NCBI GenBank assembly: GCA_021234155.1
Contig: JAJEKV010000015.1
Coordinates: 5,901,194-5,965,193, forward strand
Direction of reading: 5' to 3'
Source of the DNA: Isoetes taiwanensis
Lineage: Eukaryota; Streptophyta; Lycopodiopsida; Isoetales; Isoetaceae
Length of the DNA: 64,000 nt
Positions 35,933 through 47,240 of this stretch are shown one piece after another. The notes below the pieces were generated by a model. It was not told the origin of the DNA and searched no databases. It was given only the letters and a program-made list of their open reading frames with translations. The position numbers were made by a program, and so were the translations under genes. The first letter of the stretch is position 1, and each line of letters opens with the position of its first letter.

Positions 35933-37415
35933 TCATAGGGAGTTTGCACCTTGACTCCTAATTCTGTATGTAAAAATTTTTTGCACCTTTTCCAACTTAT
36001 CCCATAAGCCTAATGACAAACCTGGTCCCCAAACCTCACTGCCATATAGCACCACTATTTGTACAAGAGTCTTATACAAAGTTCTCCTCAGACTGAATTT
36101 CCAAATATTCAATTGTCTACGCTTTCTATGCAGTGCAAATAATGCTTTTAGCCCTCCTGTCACACGCTGATCTTATTGTTTGCAAACATCTGAAATTCTT
36201 ATCAATCGTAATGCCAAGGTACTTATAGGAACTAGTGATCTCCACTGGCTGCCCTTTATATGAAAACTATAGCAGTGATCCAACTTGATACCAAAGAGAA
36301 CTATCCTGGTCTTGTTTAAATTTACTTCCAACCCCTTAACATCACAAAATCTAGCAAGAACATCTAGATGATGCTGCAAACCCACTTGGGTTCGTCACAT
36401 CAACACAATGTCATCTGCATACAGTAAGAGCAAAACAATGTAACCTGCAATAGACGTTCCTCCTCCCCCATGATCTCGAATCCAGCCTTCCAACTCATCT
36501 ATACATAAGCCAAATAGTGTAGGTGAGAGGTGACACCAGTGTTATTTTCAATATGCTCCCGACTCTTCTCATACAATGGAAAGGAAAGTTGCATGATGAC
36601 TTTATCATATAACAACTTGACTGCATGCCTATATTCCATAGGAATATTTAACTTTTCCAACCTCTCCCATAGGCTAGCCCTTGGTACTTTATCAAATGCA
36701 TTTGTGCAATCAGCTGCAAAAGGGGTTTATGCTTACCTTTTACGGAATCCAACATGGCCCTGAATGTGACCAGGTGATCAGCGGTACTTTTCTTTGGCCT
36801 AAAACCCGCTTGCCCATGTGCACGTACCCCGTTATTTTCAGCCCATTCCGATATTTTTGATTCCACAACTGTTGCAAAAAGTTTAGTAAACAAATTGCTT
36901 ACCATTATCATCCTATAGTTTCCAGGATCTCGAATATCACCTGTCTTATGGAGTGGAATCACTCTGTTTTTATACCAATCTGCTGGGAAGCCCTGTTGAA
37001 TAGCAGCATTCAATAAATTTACCAGCACTTCAGCCACCTTGGGCCCAACCCACTTCAGCATCTCAGCTGCCATGCCATTTGGATCTACAGCCTTGACATT
37101 TGCTAGCTTTTTAAGGCCTTCCTGAATGTCACTAGCTTGAAATGTTAGCCTACTTGCACTACAATGCAATTCAGTCTCAACCCCTTCTACATAGTAAAGT
37201 TTACGTAAGTGTTCAAGCAATACTCCTGGATCAAGATGTGTTTCCTGCATAGGTGTATGTTTGAATTTTTGCCAGAACCGCTTTGGTTCTTTTAACATCT
37301 CTGTAACCCATTCCTCTTGCTTCCGCCTAAGAAAAGCACGTTTTTTGGTCTTTACCAAATGCTTAAATGCTTTCATCAGTTTAATCCTTCCGGACCATGC
37401 GTCTTTACCAAACAT
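35933..37415 (-). pseudogene. LINE A reverse transcriptase
   Basis: The frame 37415-36648 has KKRAFLRRKQEEW, the NAAIQQGFPADWYKNRVIPL block, NYRMIMVSNLFTKLFA and GFRPKKSTADHL. Downstream frames give KGLEVNLNKTRIVLFG and VVLYGSEVWGPGLS. The catalytic YADD segment (about 36400-36430) is recognisable only as a degraded stretch. A decayed non-LTR RT. Confidence 0.85.
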
Positions 37416-37615
37416 TTAAATGCTTTCATCAGTTTAATCCTTTCCGGACCATGCATATGTAAATATCGCTTCGTACTCTCCATGCATTCCTGGTCAAACC
37501 AGCCGTTACATGGAAGACTTTTTAACCGTCTAGTGGAGATAAAAGCACTCCTTTACAATGTCAGAGATGAAATTCACCAGCATAGCATTCATATCACATA
37601 CATCTGGGGGCCAAC

Positions 37616-38506
37616 TTACCTGTTCACATTTCTCCTCACATAATCTTTGATAAATAGCACTTTTACGATGAGACATATAGATTCTCTGTGGCACCTGATC
37701 CCATGTAAATGTGTTACCTTTTTTGTAAGGATTTGCAACAAGTTAGGAGCACGATCCGATTCACTACGGAGATCACCTACCTGGAAGGATTGCACAAACT
37801 CTTTCAAACATGCACCTGCAAGCACATAATCAACAACACTCTTGCCTTTGCAAGTACATTTTCCTGTTCCAGGGTAGTCCTTCATCCCATTATATATTAA
37901 TAAATTCAAGGCACTATATAAATTCAACAGATGCTCCCTTATACCTGTTTTGTTAATGTCCTCAGATGTTCAAAGCCATCCAGCATTTGCTAAATCAGCA
38001 TCATCCAACTCATCCACCCACAAAGGGTCTCTAACTGGTTTAAGGATTGGGGCTTGTTTATTCCCTGTACGTGCATTGAAATCACCAACTAAGTTAATAT
38101 CCCCTGTAGGCATCAGCTCCATGGCAGCATTCTCAATTTGCTGAAAATGATCGTCCATGTCCAACTTATATTGTGTATATGTCTCTTTCTTATGGGGAGG
38201 GAAATAGCAACCTGCTATATAAATGGGTCTGAGCACGCCCGATAGAGCAATCCAAATACATTGCATAGTACATTTATGGTCGAGCACAACCACTGATTAT
38301 TTAAGTTCGGCTCTGATATAACAAGCAATGCCACCATAACCACGCCTTCTCCATCCCTTCTCATACCAAACAGATTTGAGAATAATAAAGCCTGGAATTT
38401 CTAGTAAGCCCACCTCCTCATGTTCCCATGTTTCTAAAAAAAATAGTACATCCACAGTGAGAACATCTCCCATTGTTAACACTTTTTCTTGTGATAACTG
38501 GCACAT
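37616..38506 (-). pseudogene. LINE A endonuclease (APE-type)
   Basis: Endonuclease/exonuclease/phosphatase fold motifs in broken frames: FFLETWEHEEVG, a CYFPPHKKETY block, the Asp/Asn of VGDFNARTGNK (catalytic DxN), then a CKGKSVVDYVLAGA block and the terminal SESDRAP. APE-type nuclease nicks the target DNA for priming. At least three breaks. Confidence 0.8.
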
Positions 38507-38529
38507 GTTCTACACTAAAACCCTGATGC

Positions 38530-39045
38530 ATTCAATTTATTAATGCTATCAATCACATCTTCTGCATCAGATTCCTCTTCATCTGTGGCATTCTCTGTCT
38601 CTAACTTAGTTTGACGAGCGTTGATTTCTTCCTTCATGGCCTTATTTTCTTGTCTCAGATCACGCAAGGTGTGACTTATCTCCTGTAATGTTTGTACTAA
38701 TGCTTTTTCTCTGTTTGCTGCTGCTCGCCCATACCTATGGTATTCGATTCTCCAAACAGGGGATTTCTTTTATTGCTTTCAAGATTGCCTCCAAGATTAA
38801 ATTTTACAATTTCGTGGTCCAGGGTGTCAGCCTCCTCAGAACTGTCCAAGTGGACGTCTCCATCAGATTCTTCATTGGCTTTTTTTATTTTATTCATAGA
38901 CTCCAACTTGGCAGAGGTTGCGGTTGCTCCATCATGTTTTTTTAGTTTTCAGTACAGAAGTTTCAGTATCAGAGCATTTGGCAGTGGCTGCCTCATCAAT
39001 TTTTTCAATCCCCTTCTTTTTTTGCAGGTGCCTTACCTTGTGCCA
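38530..39045 (-). pseudogene. LINE A ORF1 remnant
   Basis: Across two frames the minus strand reads MAQGKAPAKK, then IEKIDEAATAKCSDTETSVL and SMNKIKKANEESDGDVHLDS (38906-38697). The product is acidic and Lys-rich, as expected for the nucleic-acid-binding ORF1 N-terminus. No RRM is left here. It lies just upstream of the endonuclease on the same strand. Confidence 0.5.
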
Positions 39046-39148
39046 TATCTTCCAGAAGATCCAACAGACTCCCCTACAATAAAATGGGCTCAGATCCGTA
39101 GATCCTTTTGCGAAAGCTCAGATCACAAACAGATCCTTTTGCTTAAGC

Positions 39149-39757
39149 TCAGATCTCGAAAGAGCTCACAGATGCACCAAATATAGAGTCGTCCACATCC
39201 CCCCGAATATTTACAATTGACTCTCGTAGTTGTAGTACATCTATTAGAAAACTTGCAATACGGGTTGCGGGGAGCTGAAAAAAGGTTACCAAACTAGAGA
39301 CTCTAATATCAAATGTGTCTTGTAGTGTTTGTTGGTACGCTGCACACCTCAAAATTACATGCATCTCATTCTCAACTTCATTTGATCCACAAGCTCGGCA
39401 TATCCTGTGCTCATGTGCTATTTTCATCCATCTGCCTACTTCCACATCCAGGTGATGTGCACTCAACCTCATTCTGCATATGACATGCCTCTTCTTGGTC
39501 GAAATGTTAGTATCCAAATACTCCATTTCCTGCAAAGAAGGGTTCATCTGTGCCCTATAGCGTGACATCTTCGTGCCTGGCCTAGACCAGACTCGTAACA
39601 TAACTATTTCCATCACCCACTCTCGGATCCTGCCCTTATTGTGCTCCACGTTTTCAATGCTTAGCCCCCATCTCCTTAACCAAATCATTCCATCCGCATA
39701 CCACCCCTTGTCAAATGACTCCTTTAGAGCCAGGCGGGGATAACTGTCTTCTTCCAA
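39149..39757 (-). pseudogene. LINE B ORF2 C-terminal module
   Basis: A 202-residue open frame: YPRLALKESFDKGWYADGM, HHLDVEVGRWMKIAHEH, CRACGSNEVENEMHVILRC (a C-x2-C...H...C knuckle) and SFLIDVLQLRESI. It is the family's usual end after the RT and is thought to bind the element RNA or target. It is out of frame with the RT part by a short break near 39760-39805. Confidence 0.8.
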
Positions 39758-39805
39758 ACTGCCTACCTTGCACAGATAAGTTAGAAATTGGCATATAGCG
39801 TCACA

Positions 39806-41309
39806 TTATAAGGGCAACATACCACATTCAGCCAACATCATCTCATACGGGGTTTGCATTTTAACTCCTAGTTCCGCATGAAGGAATTTCTTTTGTACCT
39901 TTTCGATCTTTTGCCACAATTCCAATGAAAGCCCTGGCCCCCATACTTCACAGCCATATAGCACAACCGCATGCACCAGCATCTTAAATAGCATTCTTTT
40001 TAGCCCGAAACTCCACACACCAGCCTTGACACATTTCCTTTGCATCGCAAAGAAAGCTTTAAGCCCACCATTTACCCTCTGCTCTACTGTTTGATTCCAC
40101 CTGAAATTTTTATCTACTACAATCCCCAAGTATTTGTAGGATGTAAAAATCTCGACGGGGTTACCTTTGTAGGAAAAAGCATAGTTCTTGTCCAGAGTGG
40201 TCCCAAAGATCACCACCTTATTTTTGGCAAGATTCACCCTCAATCCCTTGGCATCACAGAAAGCGGCTAAAACATCCAAGTGTTTTTGCATCCCCTCCTT
40301 GCTCCTAGCAATCAGCACAACATCATCTGCATATAAAAGTGAGAGAAAAAGATATCCAGCCAATGGAGTCCCATCACCTCCCATATTATGTATCCACTCC
40401 TCTAATTCATCAATGAATATCCCAAAGAGACTCGGGGACATGGGGCAGCCCTGCTTGACTCCAATGTTGCTGATCACTACCTCATTACACTCCTCACTAA
40501 AGGGTCTAGAGAGTTTAACCAACACTTTCTCATACAGTAGTCTTACCGCATCTCTATACTCTTCTGGTATGTTTACCCTTTCCAGACTATCCCAAAGGTA
40601 TCCCCTACAGATCGTATCAAAGGCCTTAGTGCAATCTACAAACGCAGCAAAAAGTGGTCTACGTGTCCCCTTAACAGCATCTATCATAGCACGAAAAGTG
40701 ACAAGATGATCAATTGTGGATTTCCGAGGTCTAAATCCCGCTTGTCCTTTGGCCCTAACATCATGCTTCTGCCCAACTGCTAACTTTGCGCTCTATGATT
40801 GTGGCATACAGTTTTGCAAATAGGTTACTAACCATAATCATTCTGTAGTTGACAGGATCCCTTCGATCCCCAGCCTTATATATGGGGACCACCCGATTGA
40901 CCTGTCAAGACGAGGGAAAGCCACCCCACAATGCTGCATTAAACATCCGTGTAAGCACCTCTACCATTTTAGGTCCTGCCCACTTTAAAAGCTCAGCCAC
41001 TAACCCCGTGGAGTCGGCTGCCTTTCTATTTGCCAACTTATCAAGCCCGCCTTGTACCTCTTCACTCGAGATAGACAATATGCATTTCCTTTCCTGTCCT
41101 ATCTCCCTCAAACCTTCCACATGATATAGTTTTCTCACCATGTTTAGCAAGTCCTCTGTTTGTAGGGGTATGTCCTCATGCCTGCTTTGTTTGATCTTCT
41201 TCCAAAACTTAAAGAGGTCCACCAACAAATCCCTCACCATCTCCTCTTGCTTGCATCGCAAAAATGCCCGTTTCTTTGCTTTTGTAAGAGTTTTAAACTC
41301 TTTAATCAA
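39806..41309 (-). pseudogene. LINE B reverse transcriptase
   Basis: Frames 41309-40905 and 40687-39806 cover the RT: AKKRAFLRCKQEEM, ADSTGLVAELLKWAGP, then FVDCTKAFDTICRGYLWD, the palm GVKQGCPMSPSLFGIFIDEL and the catalytic LLYADDVVLIARS, then VNLAKNKVVIFGTTLD and VVLYGCEVWGPGLS. The catalytic YADD is intact. One break near 40690-40905. It is the best-preserved RT in the window. Confidence 0.92.
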
Positions 41310-41343
41310 TTGTGCCCTGGCTGCCCCAGTCGACGCTTTGAGC

Positions 41344-41347
41344 TAAA
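41344..41347. repeat. Target-site duplication TAAA, left
   Basis: TAAA just outside the left terminal inverted repeat. The same four bases follow the right repeat at 49500-49503. Confidence 0.7.
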
Positions 41348-41378
41348 AACCATCATTCAATTAAATTGGGATTATGTC
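41348..41378 (+). repeat. Left terminal inverted repeat, 31 bp
   Basis: Begins AACCATCATTCAATTAAATT and ends GGGATTATGTC. It pairs with 49469-49499 with one mismatch. Confidence 0.88.
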
Positions 41379-41542
41379 TTAATTTTGGGACAAATTTCAT
41401 ATTGCATGTTTTTAGTAGCATATTCAAATTCACACATTTCACCTCAAAATTATGAAAACTTAATATCATGTTATTTACAAAATAGTCAATATTTCACAAT
41501 ATAGCACCATATCATAAAAACGTGAATAAAAAATTTATATAG

Positions 41543-44403
41543 TTATTCAACTTTCTTCAAGCACCCCATCATAGCCTTCTTCCTGACATCCTGAGGTATT
41601 GTAATTCTCGCATTTCTAGCTGGAATAGTGTTTGGAGTCCATGAGTACAAAACACTTTCATAGTCTAGCCAAAGATCAGGATCACTCGGATTTCTCCTCC
41701 ATCTCTTTGTCCAACAATCTGAGTACCTTTCTTTATCCGATACGTTGGTCAACTGATGCACTGGACACCACCATTCCACCCGCACATGGTTGAAGTTAAT
41801 ATTACCTTCTTCTTTGCAAATATCAGAGATAGTGAACCCCAACCACACTGGATATGTATCTAAATCTGCTGGCTTTACTACCACAAATTGGTGGCATTCC
41901 AAGTCAGTGGAAGGTTCATAAGCATCCATGCCTAGAAACTTTGGCCTATTGTTCTTAGGACCAACATAGTGTTTGTCAGAAGGAGGAGGAGCATATTACT
42001 TGCGAATGCTACTTACAGTGTCATCAACATCCTCAGCACCTGCTAAGGTCTTCCACCTAGTTTTAGGCAACCACCCTTCTTTCAATTCATCTGAGGATGT
42101 GTCTATCTCCCCCAACAGGTTAATCACCTTCTTCCAATAAGCCACCAAGGCACGGTTGGTGTCATCTGGATTGGTTTGCCATTGCTTTATATAGTCCTGG
42201 ATTCCTTCCTTAGTCAATCCCAATTGCTTCACTTCTTCAGTAGGTTTTAGAGCTTTTGGTTGACCTGGAGGTATCATAGGCTTGCCACTCTCATCTCTAC
42301 AACATATTTCCTCCCCTCCTCTCCACTCATCCTCTGAAGGTCTCATCTTCCATTGGAAGATTGGAATCCCATCTCTCACCCAAAAAGTGAACTGCAGAGG
42401 CCTGGAATGACCTTCAAGATCCAATGTATAACCATCTACAAAGCTCTTCCAATCGGGCACTTCTTCTATGAGAGAAGCTATAGGGTTTGGAGTAGTGCAT
42501 TCATGCAAGATTTCCATTAGCCTAGGAAAGTTGGTCACCTGCCGCTACTTCAAAGATACAACTATATTTTCCAAATAATGCATCCACATCCTCATGGGTA
42601 TGCCGGGCATAAGAAACCCTAAATTAACTCTTTCAAATATCCCCCACAACATTAAGTAGGATAGGAAAGAAAACATCCACATGTTCTTATTTTGGCCAGC
42701 ACAATTATCAAGTTAAGAGAAACCTTTTGGGTAGATCTTGAGGTCTAGCACGTGAAGTTGAAGCTCCAACATGTTCATTAGACCCATGCTTCCTAAACCT
42801 TGCCTTGCTGAACTTTTCAATATTGTTAGGGTTTCCATCTAACAATGCTCTATGTAGTGCCTGGCTAGCTGTAGGGTCCTGGAGGTGACCATTGTATCCA
42901 TTTTCATAGTTTCTCAAACACCTCATGATACTCCCAATATGAAAATCTGGACCATCACTCTACAACTCCAAACTAATGGCCATAGTAGGTTTGAGTCTGC
43001 CCATGCAAGATTGCCCCAGTCATTGAGATCTATAAAGGGTATGATCTTCCACGTGACTTTGGTATGTACTTGAATTGTGGAAGATAAGTCTTTTGCTGGT
43101 CCATCTTGTCATGTATAATACATAAATAGTTATTGGGTTCCAATGCAGATAAAGTCCTCCACATCCAATAACATGATCTACATGATAGTTGGTCAGTCAT
43201 ATGGTCCTTCATATGCTCCCTTATCCTAGCCCTTTGACTAGGTTGCACAGTCTTATCAAGAGTCTCCTTCAACTTAGCACATAAATTGCACTTTGCAAAG
43301 TTGTTTGAAGTTGCTATGGTGACATGATTGAAATGCTTCTTGCATAACCTACTAAAGCTAGGTTGGGATATTGGAAGAATTCCCAATTCTCGAAGTAGGA
43401 AATTCACTTCTTCCAAAATACTCTTTTGAGTACAATGTGATGGCAACCTTTTCTCAACAACCTGCTCTTTCCTTTTCATCCCTTCGCTTTTTGTGTGGTA
43501 TAGACTCTGCATTGAAATCAATATATTTTTCAAATATCTCCTCGGGCAAATTTAAGGTCCTAGCTGTTGGTCTCAACAAACCATTATTTCCATGTAAAGC
43601 AATCATGTTCCCCTCTGCCTGTTTTTTTTGCCAATTATGCCATGAAGAAGTTGGAATTGCATGGATTTTCTGCCATGCTTTTGCACATATCCATTTGCCT
43701 AGCAAAGGGTATCTTTTTTGTTTGGGTTTCTTTCATCCTGAAGTGCATGCTCAAGATTGTGTACATGTAGGTCCTCCTCTCATCAACAAGTATACTCTTG
43801 AAAAGTGGCTCTTGCTTCCACCAATTGTTCTATTGTAAAGAATTGCATACAAGCACTCCAACAACAACTGAGCCCCTAACCTTCACCATTGTCTCACGTT
43901 TGATGTCACTAATCAACTTGGCTCTTTTGCTAGGATAATGTCCGCAACCGATACTTCTCCCTTTTTGCCTAGGTTTAGAGTTCCAACCGCCAATGGATCA
44001 ATATCAAGACAATCATTGTCCCCAACAACCTCGGGCTCTCGAAAAATATAATCCTCCACAAATTGAACACTACTTATAGGCCATGCCATGATGCAAGGAA
44101 CCTCCAATTGCTTGACACAACCAAAACATTCCTTGTCACCCAAACCTTTACCTTTCCAGTTGTCTTCAACATCGAAATTGCAATACCAATATTGTCTTCC
44201 CCTAGCCTTTCATCATTAACAGCTTGACCAGGATCTGCTAGCACAATGACTCCTTGGCCTACTATTTCCTTGTTGCACTTGTGCATGATTCTCACCTTCT
44301 TGTTCCTCCATTGCACCCTACCATAGAGGACTAATTGTTTTTCTTCAACATTCTTGCTAGGAGTTGGTTTTTCATTGATATTGCTCTTTTCAATATGTTG
44401 CAC
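41543..44403 (-). pseudogene. DUF7869-type DDE transposase, broken
   Basis: Pieces in order on the minus strand: a basic N-terminal region (44403-43913) with a KGVV/LG-like fold reminiscent of plant En/Spm-associated domains; KWICAKAWQKIH and LHGNNGLL (43705-43454); C-x2-C (FAKCNLCAKL) and the first acidic motif HDKMDQQKT near 43110 (43533-43030); HIGSIMRCLRNYENG (near 42930); the second, LDNCAGQNKN, at about 42712-42683; and the third, HTHEDVDALF, at about 42605-42576. After that a long C-terminal part (42538-41543) ends in a WLGF/WW chromatin-reader-like domain. The D...D...E/D pattern and the DN-x-ENKN and HTHED blocks are those of DUF7869 proteins, as I recall them. Frameshifts near 43500, 43030 and 42600 and an in-frame TAA at 41996-41998 disable it. 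Confidence 0.72.
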
Positions 44404-44787
44404 ACCATCTTGAGTTGGAGAGGCACCATTGACCTAGGCAAATTGCACCCTTTTTAGTCAATGAGTAGGAAAAAATTATTACAGCATAAGATAAAAAAAG
44501 TACGTACATTTATGGAATATGTAGAGGTAAATCAAATTTTTTTAAAAGCAAGAAATTCCTTGGAAATAGGTTGAATATAATAATAACAATGGGTGTAAAC
44601 GAAATCATTTAAAACAAGAATTTTCGTGGCAACAACAAGGAAATGACATTTATATAAATATATCCAAATTTTAATTATCGAAAATTTGGATATATGATTA
44701 CGAAAAGACATATATAACTGATAGACGTGAGAATTTATTATCCATATAATAATATACCCTAGATGATATAGCTGGCGGGAATTTCGT

Positions 44788-44798
44788 ACGCCTGGCGT
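44788..44798. promoter_or_regulatory. Palindrome ACGCCTGGCGT in the divergent promoter
   Basis: One copy of the element's repeated palindrome, about 58 bp upstream of the TATA box of the plus-strand gene. A half-site, TTCACGCTAA, follows at 44818-44828. It is placed to act on both divergent genes. Confidence 0.7.
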
Positions 44799-44845
44799 GT
44801 TATTTGAGGCAATCAATTATTCACGCTAATTTCTAATTAACCCTG

Positions 44846-44852
44846 TATAAAT
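44846..44852 (+). promoter_or_regulatory. TATA box of the plus-strand cargo gene
   Basis: TATAAAT lies 62 bp before the ATG at 44908, leaving room for a short leader. It agrees with the plus-strand gene being a Pol II unit starting near 44875-44885. Confidence 0.55.
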
Positions 44853-44907
44853 CCGGTTCACGCTCTCAAGACCTCCATTCTGTCCAAAAAAATTTTTTCT
44901 GCCCGCC

Positions 44908-45912
44908 ATGAAGCGTTCAGCCTCAGCGCTCGACCTTCATGAAGAACCCGAGGTCTCCTCAAAGAGACGTCGGGTTGAAGAACCCCCTCAATTCTTCTCG
45001 AGGAAAAAGGAAGCAGAAAAGATGGCCAAACAAGGGATCCTAATCTCTTGTGAGGAAGAGGATGACACCAACTGCAAATTGCTCTTGGAGATTACACATA
45101 AGCAAAAGAAAGATCTGCTCAGACTTACTCACTGTAGAGCTACTGCATGCAAGGATACGTTCATGAAGACAGATGTGAACGTTGAGACATGTTTTAAGTA
45201 TAGTTGGCCAACCAATGTAGCAGTTACACCAATATCTATTTGCCAAGGGGTAACAGTTGTGCGTAGAGGCATGTTCACTAAACCGACAGCAAGTCACTAT
45301 TTGCAGCAAGCTAGGGAATTAGCTGACTTGAAAGCTTCTAGGAGGGTCCTAGATCTAGGGAAGGATGTTCAACCTGCAGTTGTCGAAGGCATGGAGGCTT
45401 CTGTTTTTGAGAATGAACAGGACAGGGTGGCGCAGCTAGAGGCCATGAACAAGCTGAATAAATACTCTGACCATTATCCATTGGGTCTTAAGGAAACTTT
45501 TGCGATCCATGTGAAGTCCCTCATCCGTTCACCAAGCTCCATTTATGTTAGCAGAAGATATGATCCAGCACATGCCATGGATATTGTTCAGAGTATGATT
45601 AGTAATCCAGGTCAAATGCCTATGCCAGCGGATGTGTTACCTTGGGATATGATCTCGAACAAGCCCGCTGAGTGGACGAACTTCGAGGAGGTAATGTCAA
45701 AGGATAACATTAAATTCGTCGTCATCGACGGGCAGCATTCTGTTGAGGCACAGAAGGCCCTCATCAGGCAGGCGGAACAAACTGGCCAAAACGCGTTCTA
45801 CAATCACTATGCGTATAGGAGGTGTCGTATCTTGGATGCCAATACTTCACCGCAGATTTACCGAGATTAGTGCAACTTTGAATGAAATGGGGAAGACATT
45901 TCTATACAAAAG
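44908..45912 (+). pseudogene. Cargo gene exon 1: DGQHR/ParB-like region
   Basis: Starts MKRSASALDLHEEPEVSSKR with a nuclear-localisation-like KRRRVEE. The open frame runs 320 residues and ends in KFVVIDGQHSVEAQKALIRQ, then the block YAYRRCRILDAN. The IDGQHS-x(2)-AQKAL motif resembles the DGQHR motif of DndB/Dpt-type proteins and the GxH turn of ParB/sulfiredoxin folds, both common in DNA-modification systems. The frame stops at TAG 45868-45870. A one-base change there would keep coding (SATLNEMGKTFLY) up to a good donor AAAAG|GTAACT, so I read this as a frameshifted exon ending at 45912. The function is not shown. Confidence 0.55.
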
Positions 45913-46296
45913 GTAACTAACTGTATTAGGATGTTAGCACTTTCATATTCACGCCAGGCGTTCATTCAAATGAAACCAATTCACGCCAGGCGTGATTTCC
46001 TGTAATGAAACCAAATCACGCCAGGCGTGCTTTAAATCAAACCACCCACGCCAGCGTGAAATGTTAAAGCTTTGGCGTGAATTGATTTGATTTGAAAGCT
46101 GCGCTGGCGTGATTTCAATTCATTTAAAATCGCCTGGCGTGAATTCAACCGATTGAAAGCATGCCCGGGCGTGAATTGCATTGGTATTTAATTTATTTCA
46201 CGCCAGGCATGCTTTGAGGTTGATCTTTTCTATTGAAATCGGCGGCGGCGTGTTTCTTTGTCTCGATCATCGATTCAATGCCTGTACTTTTGGCAG
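45913..46296 (+). promoter_or_regulatory. Predicted intron with a cluster of eight palindromes
   Basis: It lies between donor GTAACT and acceptor TTTTGGCAG. Copies of the palindrome lie near 45950, 45981 (perfect TCACGCCAGGCGTGA), 46016, 46048, 46098, 46131, 46161 and 46199, spaced about 30-50 bp. The intron itself is otherwise AT-rich. It looks like a binding-site array, not coding sequence. Confidence 0.7.
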
Positions 46297-47240
46297 TCCA
46301 TACGTGGAGCAACAAGCGCCACGCCCCAATCAACGATGGGTGGAATATGGCTGCCCATTACCCACCGCATGTGGCGGGTCAAAGTCCGAGGCTTTCAAGC
46401 CTTTGGAGCCGGACTGTCATGCATGGAACAATTATACTGAGAAGAAGAAACCGCAAGAAAATCAAAGAAAAAGGTGGTGATGACATTGCAGATCCTTTCG
46501 AAAGCTCATCTAGCGGTCAGGCCCAACAGACTCGTGATAAGATTGTGTTTTGTAAGGATGCAAGATATGGCAAAAGTGGAATGAATTCAGGGACGCTTAT
46601 GCACAAAGGAAGCCGCCAGATACTATGGGTAGGGTGCCTCTGTTGATGTAAGCATCTTTGACTTGAATGTGACAGAGATGAGAAAGACTCAGGGGCTAGA
46701 CGACGACTGAGACCATTTGGGTTTTAGACCGGTGCTTAAAAAAAGGAAGTCTTATACAAGAAGAGTGCTTTCACTAAGGATAAGATGTCCTTCGTTGAGT
46801 TTGCAGACCATGTGAAGGATGTATGATACAATGAAGTCATTTGTAGGAGCCGAGTTACAAAGGCTATCGGGGATGTGGCATTATCACGAAATTGGATTCT
46901 TTGGACAAATACAAGGTCAAGAATGATGACATCAAGAAGTTTGTATTCTACGGTCAAAGGACTTCCTAAAGAATTGGAAGGCTAAAAATACAAAACATAA
47001 GGAGACTCTACCCCCTAAGGTACTGGCCGAGTTGAGAAGAAAAGTGGCCCTTGTGAAGAAGATTACTGGAGAAGAGGACGGTGTCCAGTATTCAGTCTCC
47101 ATTGGGTACGAAGGTCTCTTGCCAGAATCAACCGGCCTTAAAAATATATCACTCTTTGTGTTGGACGGCGGGGGTGGGAGAGGAGATATGGGCATGAACG
47201 GAGAAGGACTCAAAGCAGCTTCTTTACCAGCTGTATAGGA
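46297..47240 (+). pseudogene. Cargo gene middle part, frames broken
   Basis: After the acceptor one frame reads IRGATSATPQSTMGG; further on, by shifting frames, KWNEFRDAYAQRKPPDTMGR, KSAFTKDKMSFVEFADHVKD and ALVKKITGEEDGVQYSVSIG (47047-47106), ending DGGGGRGDMGMNG. Coding-like composition continues throughout but with at least four frameshifts. No family recognised for this part. Its place between the DGQHR-like and methyltransferase-like parts suggests a linker or helical domain of the same protein. Confidence 0.4.

Larger units (their letters stand above)
35895..39045 (-). mobile_element. LINE A, nearly full length, frames broken
   Basis: The minus-strand order is ORF1 remnant (about 39045-38530), endonuclease (38506-37616), linker and reverse transcriptase (37415-35933). 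It stops after the VQTPYEIMLAECDMMPL region, without the C-terminal Cys module or 3' UTR. It is about 60-70% alike by eye to LINE B just upstream, sharing blocks such as KKRAFLR-x-KQEE and ETWEHEE. Many frameshifts and stops. Confidence 0.88.

Noticed and set aside
45950-46215. Regularly spaced palindromes as a CRISPR-like array
   Set aside because: Spacers are AT-rich and of unequal length, repeats vary, and this is a plant nuclear intron.
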